A stretch of 64,000 bases of DNA from Didymella arachidicola (lineage: Eukaryota > Ascomycota > Dothideomycetes > Pleosporales > Didymellaceae): assembly GCA_016630955.3 (NCBI GenBank), contig CM049993.1:1178001-1242000 (forward strand). The letters are read 5' to 3'. The notes below the pieces were generated by a model that had not been told where the DNA came from, made no database searches, and saw nothing but the letters and a program-made list of their open reading frames with translations. A program made the position numbers and the translations under genes. Positions 54,996 to 64,000 of the stretch are shown here, piece by piece; position 1 is the first letter of the stretch, and each line of letters opens with the position of its first letter.

Positions 54996-55837
54996 GGCTG
55001 ATTGTGCGGTACCAACATGCCCGGACGGTACCGTACCATGAGCTTTTCAAATATCGTGATAGGGTTGTAACGGTCTGTTGGCCGCTTGTAGCAAGGTACC
55101 TTTGTTAACGCGTAGAATTCTCGTCTTAAATTACACTAGTTGTGCAGATTGCTGAATACCTTTCTTATTTGAGAGAAGTTGCCGAAAAGTGATAGGTCTA
55201 TCGTATGCGCTCGGGCATCGACCATAAGTTCGGGACAAAACACGCGTTCACAACGCAGTCATATCGTGATACCGGCGAATCACAACTGCCCAGATGCCGG
55301 CCAAAGCTACGCCGCACACGCGGCACAGCGCAAGATCCTGACATCCCAAATAGAAGAGGTGCATCTGACGAAGAACAACCAGTTCGGCCGCGTGCGCATG
55401 AAATGTCAAGCAGCGCGCAGCATGCGGCGCAGCATGCGCCTCGAAGTACCGCCGATGACAATCACCAGCGCTACCTGGTGGATCGTATCGGCTGTGCCTC
55501 ACATCCATCCCTTAAGGATATGGCCATAATCCTTGTTGCTAATGGCCGGGAGCAGCTCCGAGAACACTGAGTGGTGTACGTGTCCCTGTAAAGTATATCG
55601 AGATTGGTAAAGCTTCCAAAGGTATCCCTAATCATCAAACCCTCGTCAGTTGTGGCACGTCTCGAGCTTGCAGCCAGGCTTTGCCGGCGCCCGAATGATA
55701 AGGTGCTCCCACACTAGACATCCCACACTAGACATCGCACATCGACTGGACACTACAGAGTAAAGGCAGTTGGTCAAATTGATGCGAGTGATGTGATAGG
55801 ACTATAAGAATATCTAAGTATGCTACTTTGGCAACTA
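54996..55837. other. intergenic, no gene recognised
   Basis: Two overlapping frames of about 120 codons at 55179-55570 on the plus strand show no family features. A short direct repeat, TCCCACACTAGACATC, occurs twice near 55710-55740. Confidence 0.35.
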
Positions 55838-56442
55838 CTACTTGCGAATGCGGCTCGCAGTCGCAGCGTGTTCGGTGGGCACGTCCATCTGCTCCTTCTT
55901 CACGAGCTCAAATATCGGGTCAGGCGGAAGTGAGCAGTCGTCACAGCTAGAAGACAGCTCGGAGACTGTCAAAGCCTGCGGCGATGGTCAGCCTGACCTT
56001 AGTGAATGACAGTAAGACGTACCTGCTGCTGTAGTGTGTGCAACTCAGCGGCTGTCGCCTCCATTTCCTGTACGAGCTTGATACGCTCCATCCTGTGCTC
56101 GTCAAGTGCGACGTGAGCTGCTCTGCAGGTATCTTCCCACTGAGAAGCAGCCTGTGAAAGCCTCCACATCTCGGCCTCCATGTCACTGCAACGATTTTGC
56201 GCCACGCAGAACTGAGCTCGAGTCTGGTTGTGGCTCCAAATTTCCCATTCCAGTATTTGGGTCAATTGTAGGTACAAATTCGGCTGAGGACAAGCTACCG
56301 GAGTGATAATCTGAGGCGAGGGCAGCATTGCCGGCCAAGTTGGGCTGCGCGCAAGCTCCACAGTGTTCTCAGCGCTGTTGCTCGACTCGTTGCGACGTCG
56401 GCGCCAGAGAAGAGATGGGAGGGTAGCGTCTGGAGCAGTCAT
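55838..56442 (-). CDS. small coiled-coil protein A, 2 exons
   Basis: Exons 56442-56023 and 55975-55838 (47-nt intron) give 185 aa in phase. The start MTAPDATL at 56442 is chosen because upstream in-frame codons come from a TG-rich microsatellite. Residues about 60-140 form a long helix with Leu/Met/Glu heptads (MEAEMWRLSQAASQWEDTCR onward) ending in LHTLQQQ. Exon 2 adds a Cys-containing acidic segment and a KKEQ-rich tail. No family is recognised. Similar size and layout to proteins B and C nearby suggest a local group. Confidence 0.6.
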
Positions 56443-56471
56443 ATTTCGTTTCGATGTTGTGTAATGTTCGT

Positions 56472-56541
56472 GTGCAGTGTGTGTGTGCAGTGTGTGTATG
56501 CAGTGTGTGTATGCAGTGTGTGTATGCAATGTGTGTATGTT
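56472..56541. repeat. TG-rich 14-bp tandem microsatellite
   Basis: About five copies of a 14-bp unit (TGTGTGTATGCAG and variants) lie just upstream of the start codon of coiled-coil gene A, within its 5'-UTR or core promoter. Confidence 0.85.
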
Positions 56542-56708
56542 GAAGGAAATGTGCGATACTCTGGGTCATTGTTGTGGTTTTAGAGCTCTTGCCTTGGTCG
56601 ATGCTGTGAGCAGATAACCGCAAGCTGCTGACTCTAATCTTAGATCGCAGCGCTTAAGTCAGAGATTCAGACATCGGGAAGCTGTGAGTATGCTGAGTAC
56701 ACCGGGCC

Positions 56709-57875
56709 ATGGACCGTCTTCCATGGCATGAAAAGGGCAGATTAGACTGCTGGCCTTTGGACAGCACTTCGATGTCTTTCAAAGAAAGTGACAAGGCGTT
56801 TCAGCGTCATCCCCGGCCTCAGGCGCCAGCTTTGGGTAACAGGGTATCCACCAGTAAATTCTCGGTTCCGACAAAAGCTGCCCTTCTTGAAAGATCTATT
56901 CAGAGACAGAAGGCGATAGCAAAAGACCCATGGGCATCACTGCTTCTACAGGGCGATCTTGTTCAAGGCAAATCACGATGGCACTTATGCATATACGACG
57001 GAACTATGGCTCTGCTGAAAAGTGTTGACATCGATTCCGGCAAGCAAGAGCTTGAGAAGCTCAAGATGCTTTCCAACCACTCACACGTCGCAACAATCAA
57101 TCAAGTGTTCGAATCGGAGGGGCTGATGTACTTCAGATTCGACTACTCCCGATTTACATTGGAAGAGATCCTCAATGTGCACCTGCGCCTCGACGAGAAC
57201 CACCTTCGGATCATAGCCAGTTCTGTGTGTGCTGTAGTTACATTGCTTATGAGGGAACGTGCTAAGATTTTCAGATGTTCTCGGCGATCAAGCACATAGC
57301 TGCTTCAGGTATCGTGCACACTGCTATCTCCATCGCGACGGTTCGATTCAGCAGCAGCGGTAGGCCTCTGCTTTGTAATTTCTCCCACTTCCTTTGATGG
57401 AGTAATACATAACAAGTCACAGCGAACTTCGAGAACTGCACCTGGACAACTGCCGACATCACATCAAATGTTGACTTTGCTGGTCTCGGATCATGTATTC
57501 TAGAGTGCATGAATGGGAAGCCCAGCGAAGATCTACGCGACCCCGCTCAGATACGCCGTAAGCGAGAGTCTAACAAGATGTTTGGCTTGAGTAACGGGGA
57601 GAGTTGGAGTGGCTACAAACTGCTCGTTGATTTTCTGGAAACTCTCTTCAGTGACAGTACACCTTCGATTGTCAAACTAGAAAAACCCGTAAGTTGGATT
57701 TGGAGATGCAGAAGATAGGACTCGGTTGACAACGCAGCATCCATACGTACTACAGCAACCGGGGTACAGAACGCTTACGCCATTCCTGGAACTAGTGTCT
57801 CTTGAGTGCCACGCCATCTGGCGAAGAGCAGCGGTTAAGCAGGTTGGGGGCGCGGATAGCGCCATCCACGGATAG
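56709..57875 (+). CDS. degenerate protein-kinase-like protein, 4 exons
   Basis: Exons 56709-57233, 57275-57359, 57423-57688 and 57738-57875 (introns 41, 63, 49, 49 nt order of size) give 337 aa in phase. The N-lobe-like part includes WASLLLQGDLVQGKSRWHLC and a possible beta3 lysine in MALLKSVD. An alphaE/catalytic-loop-like stretch (FSAIKHIAASGIVHTAISIA) stands where active kinases have HRDxKxxN, and the DFG-like place reads DFAGLG near the alphaF region. The catalytic Asp and DFG are not recognisable, so it would be a pseudokinase. Such kinase-fold orphans are known in fungi. Phases are clean, so the gene itself appears intact. Confidence 0.65.
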
Positions 57876-58036
57876 AAACAGGCGCCGTGGCTCAGAGAGA
57901 CTTCCAAGTTCAAAGCCGGAACGTACTCGCCTTATATAGAGCAATCAATTCATCTTCTGTCTCCACGAAACCTTACTACACTAGTCTTCGAGCACTGTCT
58001 CTGATAGCTTTCCCTCACATTTCCCCCTCGCCTGCC

Positions 58037-58576
58037 ATGTCTCTCGCCAACAAGCTCGATCCTAGCTCAGCTGCGTTTGTTCCGTCAACGAACGGTTACT
58101 CCGACAACATCAACTACGCAGAATTATTTGGCACAGACTTCGCGGCAGAATTTTCTGATATGGCAATGGACATGAATCTCGACGCATCAGCACCGGAGCA
58201 GTTTGCAGACAACCATGGAGATATTCCACCGAACCAGCCACAGCCGGAGTCTACAGCAACTTCTCACATGCCTGGACTCACGCTTCAAAAGGTCCAGATG
58301 GACATGTATGTCGCTTTTAACTCATTCATGCAACTCCAGAGTGAGTACCAGGCCAAGATCCATTCTGTAGAAAAGTATAAACGCCCTTGTTTCATTCACG
58401 ATCATAGCTAAGCATACTTCAGGGAGCTAGCGAAGAATATTCAGGAAGCTAACAGCCTTCGCCAAGATGTTGATACCCTGTCTGATTGGGCGAAAGCTGT
58501 ACTCGAGTACTTTGGGAACGATGGATCCTCGAAAGATACAAAGGCAGTGTACGAGGCCCAGAATCCTGTAGCGTGA
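58037..58576 (+). CDS. small coiled-coil protein B, 2 exons
   Basis: Exons 58037-58374 and 58423-58576 (48-nt intron, AGCTAAGC branch) give 163 aa in phase. The N-terminal half is acidic and Ser/Pro/Asn-rich without order. From about 85 a coiled coil begins (LQKVQMDMYVAFNSFMQLQSE) and continues across the intron to a LSDWAKAVLEYFG helix. No family is recognised. Start MSLANK is preferred over an in-frame Met 50 codons upstream, because the upstream codons fall in a region with leader-like composition. Confidence 0.65.
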
Positions 58577-58680
58577 CTTCAGAACCTCATTTACTCGTCT
58601 TCTCTTTCCCCATAAATAGATGTGGCATGTAGTCTCCTAATTGAACCTCGAAACTCAGTCGCACCAAGACCATCTTTAGG

Positions 58681-59031
58681 ATGAATCTACGAAGAAATCC
58701 TCACCGTGCTAGCTTCTCACAGCCTGTCATCGAATCTTTTTCAAGAAAGCCTACACGTGTCGAATTTTTTCACATGAACCACTTCGAGCATCACATCAGG
58801 CAATGCAGAGCATGCGAGCCTCTGATATTTGGATTACCGCCGCGTTACTGCCGCCGTGGGCAAGCCTATGAAGGATTTATCATAGAAAGCTTCCGTATGG
58901 ATGCTCGCGGAAGGATATTTAGTACAATGGAGGAATGGGATCGTCCGGTTAGGGTAGAGATTGGGGCTGCTTACACCATGGTGCTCGGACTCCTTCGGCA
59001 AATGTGCCGCCCGCGCCACATGCAACCATGA
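58681..59031 (+). CDS. small CxxC protein, 116 aa
   Basis: Single exon. The N-terminus is basic and disordered. The core FEHHIRQCRACEPLIFG has a CxxC pair after His, followed by PPRYCRRGQAYEGFIIESF and a VRVEIGAAYTMVLGLLRQM helix. The pattern resembles a group of small Dothideomycete orphan proteins with an H-x-x-x-C-x-x-C start and a 'YCR-GQ-Y' segment. The resemblance is from memory and not tested. The function is unknown. Confidence 0.55.
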   Translation: MNLRRNPHRASFSQPVIESFSRKPTRVEFFHMNHFEHHIRQCRACEPLIFGLPPRYCRRGQAYEGFIIESFRMDARGRIFSTMEEWDRPVRVEIGAAYTMVLGLLRQMCRPRHMQP

Positions 59032-59234
59032 TGCTTTTGGAAGTAATAAGACGGCTCGCTCGTCTTGCAAACTTTAATCCGAGACTGCGTTGATCCTTAC
59101 TTTGTACGGCGGAGCAATCAACACTAAGCGGCACAGTTGCATGAACATTAGAACGGCAGTGCTGATAATCTATAGAATCTTTCGGTCAAATGCATAGACT
59201 AGTCAATCATGCGATCGACTAGGTTTCTGATGTT

Positions 59235-59652
59235 TTAAGCGCCCTGCAGCTGCAGCAAAGCAGAGGCACAGGCCAGATCCTTCGCACAATCGACTCTTTC
59301 CTGCTCTCGGCCTTCCATCTCCCGAACATTCTGCTGCATACGTTGATTCTCGGTCAAGAGCTGAACCATCATGTCTCTCATCCGCGCATTTTCGCGTCTG
59401 CATCTCTCCAGTCTGCTTGACACTTTCCTGAGCTCATGAGACTCCCTTGTACGGCGCAATTGAAGCTCGATATTTGATCCTACGAGTCGAACCTGGGCCG
59501 CGATCTGTGAATTCCGATCTTCCGAGGCTTGCATGGCGAGATCCCGCAGGCACTGGGCAAGTTCATTGCATTTGTTGCACTTTGACTTTTGTACCGAATA
59601 TCAGTGATATGTATACTGGCAACTGAGTAATACCTACGTTAGACATGGTCAT
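59235..59652 (-). CDS. small coiled-coil protein C, 2 exons
   Basis: Exon 2 (59585-59235, 117 codons with stop) joins exon 1 ending MTMSN at 59638 through a 52-nt intron with a GTAGGT donor. It begins SKCNKCNELAQCLRD, with closely spaced Cys. A long coiled coil (ELQLRRTRESHELRKVSSRL to REMEGREQERVDCAK) fills the rest. The start at 59652 gives 121 aa. An upstream in-frame Met at 59748 would add a hydrophobic stretch and give 153 aa. No family is recognised. Confidence 0.6.
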
Positions 59653-59871
59653 AAAATCAGTGCTGAGGATTTTGAGGTCAATGAAGTGTTTGCGTTGCAG
59701 AGTAATGGGCACAGCGAGGATGATAAACCCAGCATACAAAAGCACCAAAATGGAGTACCGTTCTCTGAAGGGTTCTATTTATGTTCAATCTTATCTAGCT
59801 AACTACTTACCCGCGGTTTGTCACAGCCCCAACGCCGGCGCTTAACAATCCTTCCCCGCCCTCGTGCAAGA

Positions 59872-61577
59872 TCACTCGCTGTTGGGCTGGAAGACACTAG
59901 CTCGAAAATCGATCATGTGAGAACTACGCCTCACAGACTTTCGGGCTTGGAGTTCAAATTCAGGCGCTCCACATACTGTGACGATTGGTCAGTCGCGTAA
60001 GGGTATCGTATGTCGTATGGCTCACCGGATACCAACATATTACCAGCCTCGACACCCCACTCTTTGCTCACAATCCATGGTATATCGATTGGCGCTGACC
60101 CAGCAAAGATACTTCTTCTGGAAGTTTCTAACCTACCGTCAGGATGATAAAGATGTACATTGAGGATATTGCGTTTTTCTGCCATGTCGTGAAGCTGCTC
60201 AAGAAACTCTCTTGCCCACTCGAAGTCGCCTGTGCAAGTCAGCTAGGATCTTGTCCAAGAAACATTATAGCGATAGACCTACTCAAGGCATCAAGTTTCC
60301 AAACAATGGTCAATCTTCTGACCCGTGCTTTCTTCGTGTTGTGAGCGAGAATCAAGTATCGGGCATATTCTAGATGAGCTGCAATACCAATCCCGCTAGA
60401 CAAAAGCAATACTTTGTCATATTTGATCATGGTATCTACCTCATGACCTCCATAAGGTCCATCGATGATGAGTGACCCCAGCGGATTTGCGAATTGCAGT
60501 CGATGTGTAAATCCTCGGCCGACTTGTATTAATAGGATGACGGTCTTCACCTGTGTCTGATCATCTTCAAGTGTCCATGATACCATGAAGGGATGCGACT
60601 CAAGTGCACTTAGACCCAGGCTGCGCAGTTTTGGAAGTGTCAGGTAGATGTAATGTCCCGGTTTCGCCACCCAAGGCGTCTTAACGTCAAAGCGGATCTG
60701 GATCACGGGTTGACGCAATCCGGATCTCGGAAAGCGCCTGATATCAAGCCGCGAAATGGTGCCTGAACTTCTGTTCCGTCGTACCGTCATCATGACCCAC
60801 ATAACCTTCTGTGCCAGAAACAGACTCGCCGATATTGTCAGGCAAGATAGCAGGAACGCGTCGAGTCGACGAACGTGTAGCCACACTAGTACCAAAATAG
60901 CGATTGACATTGTGAGGTGAGTTTTCAGGAAAAGCTCATAGATCGCGCGTCGAATATAGATAAAAGAGAGAAGTACAAGTGTGCTCAAGGAGGCAAGAAG
61001 CTTTTCATAATTAGTGGACGTAGCCTTGCATTCTCAGTCTACAACAAATTGAACATACAGATATCTGCAGGGCTGATGGAGAAGATTGCGAACGTGCAAC
61101 CTCAAATGCGCCATGGATCAAGCCCTCTAAGGCGGTTACGCGGCCAAGCCAGCGATGGAGGAGCCAATACTCAGTATGAGAGAGGCGAAATATTCTGTCC
61201 ATGAAAAGATTCGTCCTTCCACCCAGGTAGAGAAAGACCATATTGATCAGACTCAATCGTGCCAGGCGAAAAGAGAGATCTTGACGGTGCTGTAACGCAA
61301 CTAACGATGCCGCAATATTGCCTGCAAACAGAGCAACAACGAAGGCCGCCGCTAGTATAGTGACATCGGAGGTTCCGTCCATTCTATGGCAGGGGACTGT
61401 GAAGACGATCCATTTCGTTAAGGTAGAAGCGATACGCTCGCGGGCTTTGACAGTCAGAGACTGGGATAATCGCCAGAGGAGTAGGAGGAAAGTAGCGGAC
61501 GCAAAGGCGATGGCGTAAGCGATAGTGGTTTGCATATTCTGCAGGTTCTGGAAGTTGCGCGCAAGGCGGCAGCGCAC
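59872..61577 (-). CDS. ferric reductase-like transmembrane protein, 4 exons
   Basis: Exons 61577-61059, 61024-60283, 60229-60026 and 59975-59872 give 522 aa in phase (508 aa if the start is the Met at 61535). Heme-binding His pairs are at 141/155 (LLHRWLGR, LIHGAF) and 209/223 (LKTHL, VWLHVRR), both 14 apart as in FRE/NOX enzymes. FAD binding is HPFMVSW 317-323. NADPH binding includes GPYGG and GIGIAAHLEY, with a CGAP motif near the C-terminus. It would move electrons from NADPH across the plasma membrane to ferric or cupric ions. Intron 1 (61058-61025) is only 34 nt, very short for a fungus, and needs transcript support. A pogo element lies 147 bp upstream of the start. Confidence 0.85.
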
Positions 61578-61723
61578 TGGGGCGAGCCTCTATACCCCTA
61601 GATGCAGCCTGCACTGCGGACAGTGTATTGTTAACAGTACCGGACTGATTCCCGTATCCCGAAGCGACCAAAGATGTGGCTAGGCGTGGGTACTGCAAGG
61701 CGAACTCGCTAACGCAGCCGATA

Positions 61724-63823
61724 CCGAGTCCGTGCGCGTGACGCCCACCATCGCGTAACGCCCCGCTAAGCAAATCGCACCCCATCTTCAACACCCCATA
61801 GCTCAGTCAATATGGACTCAATTCAAGAAGCGGCTACAGAATTCGATTTGCGCAATCATAAAGAACAACTTTCATACACAAAGTTTGCTAAAGCAAAGGG
61901 AGTTGATCGGTCTACGTTAGCGCGGAGGCACAAAGGGGTTTCAACTTCTAGGGAGGTCAAAGCAGTTAACCAACGGAAACTCAACAACACTGAAGAACAA
62001 GAGCTTATTAAGCTTATTAATAAGCTTACTGAGGACGGATTCCCTCCTAACAGGCTTCAAATCCGAAATTACGCGTCTAAAGTAGCTGGTAGCAGCGTCT
62101 CTGATAGCTGGGTTACTCGCTTCCTCCACCGTCACACAGCTGAACTGGTCACCAAATGGGCAACAGGGAAGGATCGCAATCGCCACCAAGCTGACTCAGG
62201 GGCTTCTTTTGAGGCCTACTTCACACTTCTACACAGCAAGATAGCTGAGTACAGCATTGAGCCTCAGCACATGTACAATATGGATGAGAAGGGCTTCATG
62301 ATCGGGGTACTTGAACGTGCAAAACGAGTGTTCTCCCGGCCACTGTGGGACAGCAAGCAAGTCAGAGGTACTCTCCAAGACGGCTCACGGGAGTGGATCA
62401 CGCTTATTGCTTGCATAAGTGCCTCAGGGGAAGCCCTGCCAGCAAGCCTCATATACCCAGCAGCCAATCAAGCTATATACTCAGGCTGGGTGGAGGATAT
62501 CAAGCCAGGGGAACACTCAGTCTTTGTCAGCTCATCTAGTACAGGCTGGAGCAACAACGAGATAGCTCTTGCCTGGCTTGAACAGGTGTTCGATCGCGCT
62601 ACTAAGGCCACAGCACGGAGAAAGTATCGTCTTTTGATACTTGACGGCCACGGGAGCCACGTTACCCCTGACTTTATTGAGTACGCCAACCAACGCAAGA
62701 TACTCGTGATGATCCTTCCCCCTCACTCAACACACAGGCTCCAGCCACTGGACGTTTGCCTGTTCTCACCTCTGGCACGAGCATACTCAAATGAGCTTAC
62801 GCAGTTCCTCCAAAGCAGTCAGGGGACCTCTCCAGTCACTAAATCAAACTTCTTACACCTGTTCTGGGCGGCGTGGCAGAGCTCATTTCAGGAGTCAACA
62901 ATCGTCAACTCCTTTGCAGCCACAGGGATATGGCCCCCTGACGCCTCTGCTGTACTCAAACAAGTCAACAACACTTATACAGACAAAGAAGAACAATCAG
63001 GAGCTCTTAGACCAACAGACTGGAGGCGTATAAGGCAGGTACTTAAGGATCATGTGAAGGAACCTGACAGTGAGGCAGTGCGGGAGCTGACAGGGGCAAT
63101 TCACTCTCTTACTGCCCAGGTTGAGCTGCTTACTGAGCAGAACAAAGGCCTGCAGGAGTCTCTTGCACACAGGAAGAAGCACAATAAGAAGAGTAAGCCC
63201 CTGAGTCTCCAACAGCGGAAGGAGTACCAAAGTCAACCTGTATTTTGGTCTCCTCGGAAGGTCAGAGAGGCACACTATCGTCGGAAGATCAATGAGCAAG
63301 AACAGGAGGAGCAGCATCTTCAAAAGCTACGTCAGAAGCAAGAGCAAGTAGCAATTAAGCTTCAGAGAGCAAGAGAGGCTCAGGAGAAGCGTACAGAGCG
63401 TGAGAGAGCTAAGGAGGTGAGGGTGCAGGAGAAGGCTAAGAAGGCAGCTGAAGCGCAGCGTCAAAGGGACGCTCGTCAAGCTACTACTGCTATCCAATTA
63501 TCCCAAAAGGGTAAGCGTAAAGCCTTAAAAGCTACCTCAGGTAGCAATAAGCGTCAGAAACAAGCTGGTGATGCTGGTGGTGCGAAAGAAGCCCCTGAGG
63601 CACCCTCAGCTCCTCCACCAGTCACTACTCGCCGCGGACGCAACGTTAGGCTTCCAAGTAAATACAAGTAGCACAAGTAGTTCACATAGGTCTATTTACT
63701 ACTCTACTACAATATTATACAATATTTGCTGTTGTTGGTGGCTCAGTAACCTTATTTTTCAACAAGTCGATAGGATCTCAGCGGGGCGTTACGCGATGGT
63801 GGGCGTCACGCGCACGGACTCGG
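61724..63823 (+). mobile_element. intact pogo/Fot1-type DNA transposon, second family
   Basis: The 2100-bp element is bounded by TA (61722-61723 and 63824-63825). Its 44-bp inverted repeats are perfect (61724-61767 against 63780-63823), starting CCGAGTCCGTGCG. They differ completely from those of the 3863-5695 element. Similarity decays right after 44 bp. The transposase frame is uninterrupted. It inserted into an older pogo-type coding sequence that continues to the right, and it lies close to the 5' end of the ferric reductase gene. Confidence 0.95.
61812..63671 (+). CDS. pogo/Fot1-type DDE transposase
   Basis: A single-exon 619-aa protein. An N-terminal psq-type helix-turn-helix (about 14-45) and a CENP-B-type helix-turn-helix (about 60-125) bind the ends. 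The DDE_1 core has Asp158 (YNMDEKGFMIG), Asp278 (LLILDGHGSH) and Asp314 (RLQPLDVCLF), giving DD35D. ATGIWPPD near 400 is the conserved post-core motif. The last 200 residues form a Lys/Arg/Glu/Gln-rich coiled coil and a basic TRRGRNVRLPSKYK end. It lacks the zinc knuckle of the other pogo transposase. No disabling change is visible. Confidence 0.95.
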   Translation: MDSIQEAATEFDLRNHKEQLSYTKFAKAKGVDRSTLARRHKGVSTSREVKAVNQRKLNNTEEQELIKLINKLTEDGFPPNRLQIRNYASKVAGSSVSDSWVTRFLHRHTAELVTKWATGKDRNRHQADSGASFEAYFTLLHSKIAEYSIEPQHMYNMDEKGFMIGVLERAKRVFSRPLWDSKQVRGTLQDGSREWITLIACISASGEALPASLIYPAANQAIYSGWVEDIKPGEHSVFVSSSSTGWSNNEIALAWLEQVFDRATKATARRKYRLLILDGHGSHVTPDFIEYANQRKILVMILPPHSTHRLQPLDVCLFSPLARAYSNELTQFLQSSQGTSPVTKSNFLHLFWAAWQSSFQESTIVNSFAATGIWPPDASAVLKQVNNTYTDKEEQSGALRPTDWRRIRQVLKDHVKEPDSEAVRELTGAIHSLTAQVELLTEQNKGLQESLAHRKKHNKKSKPLSLQQRKEYQSQPVFWSPRKVREAHYRRKINEQEQEEQHLQKLRQKQEQVAIKLQRAREAQEKRTERERAKEVRVQEKAKKAAEAQRQRDARQATTAIQLSQKGKRKALKATSGSNKRQKQAGDAGGAKEAPEAPSAPPPVTTRRGRNVRLPSKYK

Positions 63824-63825
63824 TA

Positions 63826-64000
63826 GCGCACCAGCTTGCGTTGATGAGAAAGGAACGTGATGAGCTTCGAGAGGCTCTAGCAGCTGCAACAGAGCGCAAA
63901 TCACATAAAAGGAAGCGAATTCAAACAGGAGGGAGCATAACAGTTGAAGAGGCACAGCGTTTAACTGCTCTAAAGGAGTTTGGCGTGCGTGGTGATGGTA
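63826..64000 (+). pseudogene. older pogo transposase tail interrupted by the nested element; runs off the window
   Basis: The frame AHQLALMRKERDELREALAA, then RKSHKRKRIQTGGSITVEEA, is typical of the coiled C-terminal part of fungal pogo transposases. It begins right at the target duplication. On the left side of the nested element the same frame can be followed back only about 22 codons (to a TGA near 61657). The host copy was therefore already decayed or spliced differently. The sequence continues beyond the window. Confidence 0.75.

Overview
This window is nuclear DNA of a filamentous ascomycete. Genes are split by short (about 46-90 nt) GT-AG introns with CTAAC/CTGAC-like branch sites. Gene families include a Zn2Cys6 regulator, fungal NLR-type proteins, DUF7924 and DUF6601 proteins, a serine-rich cupredoxin, RIC8, and pogo/Fot1 and Tc1/mariner transposons. 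The DUF7924 gene and several small orphan families recall Dothideomycetes, but that placement is inference. No rRNA, tRNA or CRISPR was found. Exon joins were worked out by hand; where I call a model consistent, the phases of all exons sum to an open frame.

Layout. 1-5.7 kb: a cytochrome P450 and an intact pogo/Fot1 transposon with near-perfect long inverted repeats. 5.7-9 kb: no gene seen. 9.1-11.7 kb: a five-exon Zn2Cys6 transcription factor. 12.9-15 kb: an 82-bp palindrome and a Tc1/mariner element. 15.3-21.8 kb: ordinary housekeeping and secretome genes, namely an acidic low-complexity protein interrupted by TAG, a LisH-WD40 TBL1/Sif2 homologue, a divergently transcribed TMEM115-like membrane protein, and an eight-cysteine secreted protein. 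22-25 kb: decayed mobile DNA. 25.1-30.7 kb: a DUF7924 gene, two small orphan genes and RIC8.

31-40 kb is gene-poor and relic-rich: a HET-domain fragment, a mitochondrial carrier broken by CAG to TAG, G/C-rich degenerate repeats and a likely multi-pass membrane protein. 38.7-48.8 kb is an NLR cluster: a TPR-only gene, an alpha/beta-hydrolase-NB-ARC-TPR gene (8-9 exons, 1146+ aa), a truncated DUF6601 gene, and a PNP-NB-ARC-TPR gene (937 aa) with a polyglutamine linker. The two full NLRs share upstream sequence blocks. By family analogy they would act in non-self recognition and programmed cell death, with N-terminal effector, NTPase switch and repeat sensor. An intronless 820-aa coiled-coil protein of unknown function follows.

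52.7-64 kb: a secreted cupredoxin, a compact group of small two-exon coiled-coil genes around a degenerate kinase-like gene, a ferric reductase-like gene, and a second intact pogo element. That element lies about 150 bp upstream of the reductase and is inserted in an older transposase relic that runs off the window end.
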